DNA from: Megaleporinus macrocephalus
Lineage: Eukaryota; Chordata; Actinopteri; Characiformes; Anostomidae
Length of the DNA stretch: 64,000 nucleotides
Direction of reading: 5' to 3'
NCBI GenBank assembly: GCA_021613375.1
Contig: CM038717.1
Span: 37,954,699 to 38,018,698, forward strand
The translations under genes were made by a program, and so were the position numbers. Below the pieces are notes generated by a model, which worked only from the letters and a program-made list of their open reading frames with translations, was not told the DNA's origin and did not search any database. Positions 1-11,437 of this stretch are shown piece by piece (the first letter of the stretch is position 1; each line of letters begins with the position of its first letter).

Positions 1-735
1 AAACCTAACCTTAACATCAGTATCCAAACCTAAACCTAACCTTAACCTCAATAGCCGAACCTAAACCTAACCTTAACCTTAGTAACTAAAGCTAAACCAA
101 ACATTAACCTCATTATCCAAACCTAAACCTAACCTTAACCTCAGTATCTAAACCTAAACCCACCCTTAACCTCAGTATCTAAACCTAAACCCACCCTTAA
201 CCTCAGTATCCAAACCTAAACCAAACCTTAACCTCAGTATCTAAACCTAAACCCAACCTTAACCTCAGTATCCAAACCTAAACCTAGCCTTAACCTCAGT
301 ATCCAAACCTAAACCTAACCTTAACCTCATTATTTAGTATTTGCTTAATAAATAATAAGGTTTAAGCTAAACATTTCCACTTTTTCAAAATATATTTATA
401 TCATATTGAGAACATCTAATACTTACAGATACTAGCCGTCCACACCCACACACACACACACACCATTCTGAATGACAATCTTCACTGTTTAATTAGGGAG
501 AATGTGTTTATGTACTGTTTAAAGTAGATCTCATAAACATGCCATGTGCAGTTTTAGGCCGAACTATGGTTCGGTTTGGTCTTTACTGTGATTTACCTGT
601 TTAGCGAGTGTGACGTCGGCTGTGCTGAGTGCCATGCGAAGTTTCTCTCCGTCTGTGTTACGACAGCAGGCTCGCTCCCCCGACTGCAGCTTCAGTCCCA
701 ACAAGTGCAGGTCTGCTCGCAGCTGCCTTAGGTTC

Positions 736-790
<55 letters not shown>

Positions 791-1900
791 ATTTATTATT
801 GTAGCCAAACAATACTACACTTACACCTAAACATTAACCTCAGTGTCCAAACCTAAACCCAACCTTAACCTCAGTATTCAAACCTAAACCTAGCCTTAAC
901 CTCAGCGTCTAAACCTTAACATCAGTATCCAAACCTAAACCCAACCTTAACCTCAGTAGCCAAACCTAAACCTCAGTATCCAAACCTAAACCTAACCCTC
1001 AGTATCTAAACCTAACCTTAACCTCAGTGACTAATCCTTAACATCAGTATCCAAACCTAAACCCAACCTTAACCTCAGTAGCCAAACCTAAACCCAACCT
1101 TAACCTCAGTAGCCAAACCTAAACCTCAGTATCCAAACCTAAACCTAACCCTCAGTATCTAAACCTAAACCTAACCTTAACCTCAGTGTCTAATCCTTAA
1201 CATCAGTATCCAAACCTAAACCTAACCTTAACCTCAGTGTCTAAACCTTAACATCAGTATCCTAACCTAAACCCAACCTTAACCTCAGTAGCCAAACCTA
1301 AACCTCAGTATCCAAACCTAAACCCAACCTTAACCTCAGTGTCTAAACCTTAACATCAGTATCCAAACCTAACCTTAACCTCAGTAGCCAAACCTAACCT
1401 TAACCTCAGTAGCCAAAGCTAGACCCAACCTTAACCTCAGCAGCCAAACCTAAACCTAACTTTAACCGCAGTAGCCAAACCTAAACCTAACCTTAACCTG
1501 AGTATCCAAACCTAACCTTAACCTCAGTATCCAAACCTAAACTTAACATCAGTATCCAAACCTAAACCTAACCTTAACATCAGTATCCAAACCTAAACCT
1601 AACCTTAACCTCAATAGCCGAACCTAAACCTAACCTTAACCTTAGTAACTAAAGCTAAACCAAACATTAACCTCATTATCCAAACCTAAACCTAACCTTA
1701 ACCTCAGTATCTAAACCTAAACCCACCCTTAACCTCAGTATCTAAACCTAAACCCACCCTTAACCTCAGTATCCAAACCTAAACCAAACCTTAACCTCAG
1801 TATCTAAACCTAAACCCAACCTTAACCTCAGTATCCAAACCTAAACCTAGCCTTAACCTCAGTATCCAAACCTAAACCTAACCTTAACCTCATTATTTAG
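1..1900. repeat. Telomere-like 31-bp minisatellite in KIF20A introns
   Basis: Degenerate tandem units of about 31 bp built from AAACCTAAACC, TAACCTTAACC and TCAGTATCC blocks fill 1-330 and 820-1900, on both sides of the KIF20A exon at 597-734. CCTAAA and CCTAAC steps resemble vertebrate telomere repeats (CCCTAA) but are not exact, so this is telomere-like and not an interstitial telomere tract. Confidence 0.9.
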
Positions 1901-4900
1901 TATTTGCTTAATAAATAATAAGGTTTAAGCTAAACATTTCCACTTTTTCAAAATATATTTATATCATATTGAGAACATCTAATACTTACAGATACTAGCC
2001 GTCCACACCCACACACACACACACACACACACACCACTGACCTTCTGTCCTTCGACCAGTTTGCGGTCTGCTGTGCTCGTCAGGCTGCTGCTGCTGCTGA
2101 CGGTGAGGGTAGGCTGCTCTTGAAACCGCTTTAACTCTGAGGAGAGACGGGATCAGTGAGAGTCAGTCGAGCGGAATTCCTCCATTTCTTATTTTACTGC
2201 ATAGACAAGAACGACTGAACTACAGAAGCAAGAAAAAAATGATCATTCCATAAAAATAAAGGGGTTTATTACGAGCCCAGACCACACTATTAGTTTACTG
2301 TCCCAAACTGTTATTTACAGGCTGAACACTTAACACTAGTTCTTAAAATTCTTCAGTGTAATTAGGCACCATGTTTAGACTCTAGTTTAAAGGACTCTGT
2401 AAGGTAGCGAGCTTCCAGCTGACTAACAGAGAAACAGTACAGCCTGAGCATCTGTAAACATGCTTTGAGATGGTTTTATCCGAATGACCTTTAAAGTTCA
2501 GTACGAAAGTTCAGTACGAGAGTTCAGTACATAGAACTGTGACCAAATTCACACAACGTCTATGGTAGCTTTAAGACATACAATGGTTTACAATCCTTTA
2601 AACATTTCCTTGATAAGTTTCACATCTGTGAGTCAGATCTTACCAAGTTCTTTCAGCCTCAGCTCTGTCCGCCTGAGGTCCAGTTCGGCTTTGCACTGCT
2701 CCAGCTCGGCCTTACTCTGCTCCAGCTCGGCCTTACTCTGCTCTAGCTCGGCCTTACACTGCTGCAGCTCAGTCCCTTCGTGTCCTGTGTTCCGACTGTG
2801 AACTGTTGAAGCCAGGCGCTTGGATCTACGCAGCCCCTCTGAGTCCAGCGGAGGGAAAATAGGAGCTGCACTCCCTCCCTCCTTCTCTATCGTCATGGAC
2901 GTCAGCTCTCTGATCTGTTCGTCTCTCTCCTAAGACACACAACCAGAAATTGAAACCCAAATATTCCTAATAAGCAATAATGACTTCAGAGAACAGAAGA
3001 ACAGAGGACTGATCCGATAAACAGAACAGAGCGGTCACCTCCAGTTCTTGGCTGTAGTACTTCTTCAAGCTGTTTTTCAGGTTGTTGATCTTGTTTTCAC
3101 ATCTCTCCTCCAGCAGATCTCTTTCACTTTCCAGGGTCTCGCTGCAGAACGGAACGGAGAGGAAACGTTTTGTGGAGATGTCTTTGATTGTGTCAGTATT
3201 TTTTAACTTAAAGGAAGCACTTAAAGTCAATCAGCACTTTGTTACATCCTACATATAAACATATGTATGCATGGGCTTTGCGACTTCGTACCTGAAGTCA
3301 TCTTGCATGCGGTTGATTATCTCCATCATCTCAGAGCAGACCTCCTCTCTGACTCTGGCCTCCAGATCCTCCTTCTCCTGACGCTGACGCAGGACCTCTC
3401 GCTTGAGCACATCGATGGCCTTCAGCAGCTCCTGTCAAAGAGCCAACGTCAGATCAAACAAAACTGGAGGGGCTAAACTGGAGACTGAATGGGTGGAGCT
3501 TAACTGATGTAGGGTGAATGGGGAGCTAAACTGCTTTAGGTTAAATTGGCTGGGCTAAACAGGTGTAGCTTGAATGGGCAGAGACAGGCTGCTTTAGGTA
3601 AAATGGGGTGTAGCCAAACTGCTGTAGGTCGAATGAGTGGAGCTGTACTGCTGGAGACTGAATGGGTGGAGCTAAACAGCTGTAGACTGAATGGGTGGAG
3701 CTACACTGCTATAGGTCGAATGAGTGGAGCTGTACTGCTGGAGACTGAATGGGTGGAGCTAAACTGCTGTAGACTGAATGGGTGGAGCTAAACTGCTGTA
3801 GGCCAAATAGGCGGAGTTACTGCTATAGACTGAATGCATGGAGCTACACTGCTGTAGGCTGAATGGGTGGAGCTAAACTGCTGTTGACTGAATGGGTGGA
3901 GCTAAACTGCTGTAGACTGAATGGGTGGAGCTAAATTGCTGTAGACTGAATGGGTGGGGCTACCCTGCTGTAGGCTGAATGGGTGGAGCTACGCTGCTGC
4001 AAGCTGAATGGGTGGAGCTAAACAGCTTAAATAATATTAACAATATTTGTAAACTACATCAAACTGCTATTGAAGAAAAAGAGGCTTTTCTTAATATGGA
4101 CCCTTAAACAGAAAGTAACTCAAAAACACTAGAGGGTCTTCCTCGTTACTTACCTCAGGGTCAAACATGGTGAGGTCTCCCTCTTCATCACTCTCATCCT
4201 CTTCCTCCGGCTCCATCATAGTGCCGTCGGCTGAGTGCGTGCTTTGCTCCCGGAGGAGAGACAGGATGTAGGCTACCCGTGTTTTACTGGTTGGACCATG
4301 AACCAGCTGAGAAGACACACACAGTCAGATAAGAACAGAAGCAGGAGGGCTGCAGACTGAGACATTAGTGAGCTGATGATGATCTTTCTTTATTACCTGA
4401 GTGGCGATAGCGGAGAACTTGAGGGCCTGCAGTGTCTCGTCATAGGTGGAGGCGCAGGGGTTAATATTGACCACCATGCACGAGCGACCATGGCCACAGA
4501 AGAAGCTCTGCAGCACTCTCGTCAGCTTGCTGTCTCTGAATGGAACGACCTGCGGAGCGCGTGACCTGCAGTGAGGAGATAACAGCAGAAAAGTGTCTCA
4601 GAAACACTGTTTGGTTAAAAGAACTGCAAGGATTTAACCCTTCGCATCCAAGACACTGTGTGTTGTGCTTATTTATATAGTTTAGTGTTTGTTACATTAC
4701 AGTGAACAACTCTGACCATTACAGAGATCAATTTGTGTCAGTTAACTTACACAGGAAAACAGGTTTATTGGAGATTATAAGCCTCCAGTGCGTAAACATA
4801 TATGGTTATAAGCCTCCAATGCTAAAACTGAAAAGCAGGGTTCCCGTTCAGTCCCTTACGTACTTGTTGGTCTGGTTGTGGCGTAGAGCGCTGATGCAGC

Positions 4901-7900
4901 GTCCCAGGGTGAGGAGAGAAGTGTTGATGTTGTTGGCTTCCTTCATCCTCTCTCCATTCTGCTGGTCCTTACAGCGTTCCGACCCCGCCAGGTCACAAAC
5001 GGATAACCTGCACAAACACGTTATATATTAGCCACCGCTGCAAAACACACACCGAAACTACAGGAGGGTACATATTGCTGAGGCAAGTGCCGTGTTTAGG
5101 GAATCGTTCCTAATAGAAAACTGTAAATAAATCATTCTTATTTATTCGTGAGAAACACATGCATCAACATCTCCACCACTACCATTTGTTCATCTATCAT
5201 TGGGCTGAGACCAACCGAAGCAGCTGCTCACATATAACATAACCAGCTGATGTCAGCATCAAGTAAACAGCTCTCCAATTTAGTCGATCCCGAGAGCCGA
5301 CCGATGGCATTAAACAAATGAGCCTAAATCTGTTTCTCCTGCTAGCGTTTCATCCAGGAAGAGGAGAGCCAGCTTCCAGCCAGCTCCCTGCAATTCCTAT
5401 CTGAACCACTAGGTGTAAATACATACTGTTTTTGAAGCAGCAGCGTTGCGAGAAAACTATGTGCTGATAGAAAACATGCCGTCTGTCTAGCAGTGTTTAC
5501 CGTATGTGACGCAGACTCATCCAGGACGTTTTTAAAATTAGTAAAATCATTGTGTCTCCTGGGAACCAAGACATTTAACACTACTAATCTGATACAACAC
5601 TTAAGAGTACACCACACGGCTGAATACAGTGAGTATCAGCAAACAGCAGAGCTAGCATGCACAGCTAGCACAAAACTAATAACCCAGAACACCTACAGAC
5701 CAGATCTGACCGGTATGAACAGAACAGCAGCAACCATTCAAGATCTACATTTAATGATTACAGTTTTTGTTTAAAATAACAGAGTCTGCGTTTAATGACT
5801 GCAGTTTTTACTGCATGTATTTAATTAGCTTTTTTTGTTCTAAATAATAGTCTAAATTGAATGATTACAGCATTGGGGACATTTAGTTTACTTTGTTTAT
5901 TTACTGCTAATTTTGTTAAAAATATTATGCTGTTTCATATGAGCTCGTTAAACCAGTTTCGACCATGTTTCATGACCTGCTTGCGCTAATAACTACATGT
6001 AGCCCTGCTGTGGCATATAGCCCCGCCCTCGATCAGTATCAATTATCAGCCAATCGCGCTGAAAGGTGATCGGCGATTGGAATCAGCCTCAAAAACGCTG
6101 ATCGGTCCATCTCTACTTTAAAGCATGATGGCTTTGCGTTCTGTGGTCGTGTGTTTATGTAGTCTTGTTTTGTAAGAGTTAATCTGTCCAGCACTACAGA
6201 CGCCCACAGAGAGGTCAGTGGCTAAAAAATCAAATCTCAGTGGCTCAATAACAATTAACGGTTTTCACTAATATTTCCATAACAATTCCATAACATGTTC
6301 TCAATGTTTTCACTTATCCAGAGTTTCCCTGCCTGGAAAACTAGCGGGTACATTTCTAGGATTTTCAGGCTTTACTGGATGTTTAGGAATTGTGCTGGGC
6401 CCATTTCAGCACTGCTGACCCAGATTCCCTGCATTTACTTGTATGCTGTGTTAATTAAATATTAAGACATAGTAGAGAGTTTACCGCAGCCCACTGGACT
6501 AAGAGATTTGACTCTTACACTGTTTTTACAGTTATGCTGAAAATGGAATGTGGGTTTAATCAAAGCAACAGCTTCCCATATGGAGCTCATACATTAATTA
6601 CAGATGAAAAGCTTCGTTTTGGATGAGCCTGATTAAATTCTAAGAACTGAACCCACCCAAATACTAAATACTAATTTCTTACTCATGTACCACAATCAAC
6701 CATTTCACTACTGCTAATATAAGGCACGAAGCAACAATACAGTCTCCATCATTCTGACTAAAAAGAGTGATTTAAAAGGGGAATTCCACCTACATTTTAA
6801 AATTCCCTCATAATGGAGTGTTTGAGGTGTAAACAGAGTGATTCAGAGTGGTGTGCTGTGAAGTGGTGGTGTTGATAGTAAATAAACTGCCAGCTCCTGG
6901 TTCCCATCACCACCACTGTAAAAGTGCACCTCTACAATTCACATCAAACCACTGAATTACACAGCAATGCTATTAAGTTTTATGGAATCCATAATATACA
7001 GACGGTGTTAAGACTTACTCGCTGATTCGTGTTCCTTGTGCCGTCTCTGCCTGCGGATCGATGTGGAGAACTCGGATAGTAAAGATACTATGACTGAAAC
7101 AAACAGCACAAATAATTTTGTTTCAAGTTCAAAAGAGCCAAAAGTTCATAAAATCAATCCCCAGTTTGAATTTTGTAGCACAAAAAAAAAACCCAAAAAA
7201 ATGAAATGCAACGAACTGTATCACTTTCCATTTCAAAGACAAAAAATATTAACTATTAAACAATTTAAAAAATGTATTTACTAAATTTATATTAAGCTTT
7301 GTGCAAATTATACATATTAAAATGATGTTAAATAAATGTACAGATTTCAATGGGTGTGTTTAAAACTTGGGTTTTATCAGCATGTAATTCAACTAGGGGT
7401 GTTGAGTATCCTTAGTGATTCCAGTAAAACAGGAGCAACTAATCATCGACTGTTTAAACACAGAGATGAGCTGATTAATAAGTGGAATCAGATGTGAGTA
7501 AGTCTGACGAAGGAAAAACACCCCGGATTTAAATACTATTTAATAGTATGTCAAAAGCAGTACAGCTCCATTAGAAACCCACAATTTAGAGTATCTATAG
7601 TACAGTATAAAGTGTGTATAGTGTAGTATAAATTGTGTATAGTGTAGTATAAAGTGCGTATAGTATAAAGTATATTTAATATGTAAGCTAAGTTGCAGGA
7701 ATGCTTTCTTTCTTTTGTCCATCAAATAAAAAACTTGGTTAACAACTGAAAACAGATTTCACGTCATTATTTGTTCAGATTCATTGTGTGCTAGTCAGTA
7801 CCTGCGGCTTGAGTTGTGGTTGAGGTGAGTGCTGGCAAAGCTTTGGTTGCATCGTCCAAGTCTGAGCACTTTCCAGGCCTCCTCTGCACTCCGAACCTGA

Positions 7901-10900
7901 ACCCAGGTCAGATCTGTTCCCACAGGACAGCATTGACAATAGCATTAATAATAAGACTTAAGCAAAGTAAGTGTGTGTGTGTGTGTGTGTGTGTGTACAC
8001 ATTCTCGTACCCTTCACATACGGGTTTCCGTATTTGTCATCGCTCAGCCGCAGCGTGGCTCTCTTGCGGGTTTGGAGAGATGGCAGAGCCTCCAGGAGGT
8101 CGTACAGGAACTCATTGTAGATCTCATAGAATGAGACCCAGATGGAGTACTGCAGGCCCTGCTCCAGATCATCTCCACTGCTGAGCGACAGAGGATCCGC
8201 TTCCAAACAAACAGCATCTGAGTCTGGAGGAGACGGGAGTGCTTATGTAATGGATTCGCTTCTACAAACAATTAATATTCAGAGAGCAAATACAGCATTC
8301 CCAAAAGTAGCAGCGTTCTCTCCTCATCTACGTTACACTGGGCGAGTCTCCTAACACTACATTTTCCTCTGTAATGTGAAAGAATCACAATTCTGTTACA
8401 TGCTGTAAATGCAGAGCTGCTTCGACGTTTGACCGCCTTCATTAAAACATCAACACAAGATTCTCACCTTCAAGCCGAGTAACTGCTGAAAGACCGCCGA
8501 TTCCGCTGTCCCAGCTAGTACTGGGACCCCTGCGCAGACGGGAGGTCTCCTCCTGGAAAAGACACACACAGACCAAGCTTGGCTGTAAGTCACAGAGTGA
8601 ACGTCATGACAAGAGCGCTCCAACTAACAACGATCTCCATCATCATTAGTCGTCGGCTTTGACTGACTCATCAATAAGGAAAAGAAAAAGTGCAGCTAAA
8701 CACCTATCAATAACCACATATAAAACATCATACACAAAAATAATATACCATATTTACATCAAGCTCATCAGATCTTCTGCACTGACTTTAGAAACACTAC
8801 TATACTGAGTCTGGTAAATACCATAGAGGAACAACGCAGATCTTACAGCTTGGTGTGAATGCTGTAGGAAGTAGTAGTTATTTCTCCTCTAACAACAACA
8901 GCAGGATCAATCAATTAGTTTGTGTTTTTGGTAAGATCATGTGATCAAACCTAATATTATTGAGACTAGGAGTGTAAGAAAATCTAGAAAATATGGAATA
9001 TAGGGATATTATGTTTTGCGATAATGTACCAACCCCCAAAAACACAGTACCGATACACAGATTCCTGGCAGACAGTGAATCATTGTGTGTTGTGTTTAAA
9101 CCTCTGACCACTAGATGGCAGTGTTGTAATCCATTTTTAGCTCAACTCCAACATTAACAAGCAGCACAAGGGCGCAATGCTATTGTAAGCATTGACAAAC
9201 CTGTTCATAGAGTGGTGTGTTTTTAATGTAGGATTTAAAAATTGCTATACATCACTTTGTTTGCAGCGTCGCAATATAGCACGATATATAGAATTGTGAC
9301 CGCTGTATCACAATACGTATTGTATCGCCATGTTCTTGTCAATACGCAGTCTTATTTGAGACACAGTTATAAGCAGCCCAGTTATTCTAAACCATCCTTA
9401 TCCCACAAGCCAGCTCAAATGAAAATGCAGCTGATCTCTTCAGACAATGTATTCCATTAAAATAAAGTTTGCCAAGAAGCAGAAATGGTTTAAATTTCAT
9501 TTACTTGTAAAACTTGCTTTCATCTACTATACGTATGACACGCAGTCATGCCAGGTGAGCTTATAGTTACACATGGTGCACATCCTAAATCATCTAGTGT
9601 CCCATATTTTTGCATTTTCTAGTCATGCATCAACCAGCATTGTGAAGAAAATGAGAACCGCAAACATCATTAAGACAACAAATCCAGAAAAAAAATCTTT
9701 ACACACATTTTTTCATCTGCAGTATCAATGATGTCGATTAGCTGCCCTACATTACAGCTAAACCCATGAAGGACACCTGAGTGAGCTGTAATTGTGTTAC
9801 ACATTAATTGTAAATGTGTTATGTTACATCTTATATGTTTCCAGAGGTGAAAAACCCCTCAATTAAACGTCTTTGATCGTCTTCCTCCACTCCATCTTTA
9901 CCTCTTTCAGCAGGGTGTTCCGTCTAGCTTCCTCAGCACGGACCTCGCTGAAGTCCAGCCTGCGGACCTCCTGGCTGAGCACGGGCTTTAGGTCCAGGGC
10001 GGGGTAGAGCCGTCCGGAAATCTTGTGGAACACTGAGACTAAAGCTCGAGGCAGCAGACCTGCTTCTGCAGCCGTCCCTGTGGTAGAGAACACGGATCAG
10101 TGATCAGACGGCTCTGCAGAGGACGACGTGCAACGTTTTTTCACTTTCACAACATTTGGATGTAACTGCATCCCCTGATGTTCACTTATGAACTAAAAAC
10201 ATTGTTTATGTTTACATTAGAACCTCTCTAAAATTCACCAGGCTGTATTTATTACTGTGCCTTTAAGACTGACGCACGGAAATAAACTCTGTTCTGATTG
10301 GCTGCCCTCATTCAAAAAGTAGTCCAGCTGAAACATGCCAGGACGAGCAATGGGTGGGGTCAACTGCTGTACACTGAATAGAAGATGACGAACCGAACAG
10401 TCAGCCGGGCCACACCTTCACAGTCTTTGCTGTTAATGCAGGACACTATAATAAAAGTTTCCTCAGTTGAAATCTTAATAAATATATGGATATTAAGAAA
10501 ACAGACAGGCTTAAAATGACCATCTTACTACTTACTTTATAAATTAATCTTACTACTTAATTTATTTTAAAACTCCAACTTTTTATGACTGTGTGAAGGA
10601 CAGAGAACTGTAAAGGACACATAGCTGTGAAGGACAGAGAACTGTGACAAACAGAGAGCTGTGAGGGACAGAGAGCTGTAAAGGGCACAGAGCGGTAAAG
10701 GGCACAGAGCGGTAAAGGGCACAGAGCTTTGAAGGACAGAGAGCTGTGAGTGACAGAGAACTGTAAAGAACACAAATCTGTAAAGGACACAGAGCTGTAA
10801 AAGGACACATAGCTGTGAAGGACAGAGGGCTGTAAAGGACAGGGAGCTGTAAAGGACAGAGAACTGTGAGGAACAGAGAGCTGTGAAGGACACAGAGCTG

Positions 10901-11391
10901 TAAAGGACAAAGAGCTGTAAAGGACAAAGAGCTGTAAAGGACAAAGAGCTGTAAAGGACAAAGAGCTGTAAAGGACAGAGAGCTGTGAAGGACAGAGAAC
11001 TGTGAGGAACAGAGAGCTGTAAAGGACAGAGAGCTGTGAGGGACAAAGAACTGTGACAAACAAAGCTATGAGGGACAGAGAGCTGTAAAGGACAGAGAGC
11101 TGTAAAGGACACAGAAATGGCTCTGAGATATATATATATATATATGTCTCTCTTACCCTGTACAGTGTAGGTTTTGCCAGAGTTGGTGACGCCGTATGTG
11201 TACAGTAGGCGATTTTCTCCAAGAAGAACATCACGCACCATCTCCCTCATAGTCTGGTCATACACATCCTGCTGTGAGGTTTCAGGTCTGAAAATCTGGA
11301 AAGACAGACAAGCTTTGATCAAATCTGTAACCATCTATAAGATTACTACATACCACACAGTTACCAAGTCCCGTGTTAGTACTTGTAACTT

Positions 11392-11437
<46 letters not shown>

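Noticed and set aside
1..1900. True interstitial telomere
   Set aside because: Units lack runs of exact CCCTAA; only degenerate telomere-like steps inside a 31-bp unit.
10557..11334. Minus-strand frames of 225 and 255 codons
   Set aside because: Mostly the 17-bp minisatellite; only the end at 11157-11295 is the true KIF20A P-loop exon.
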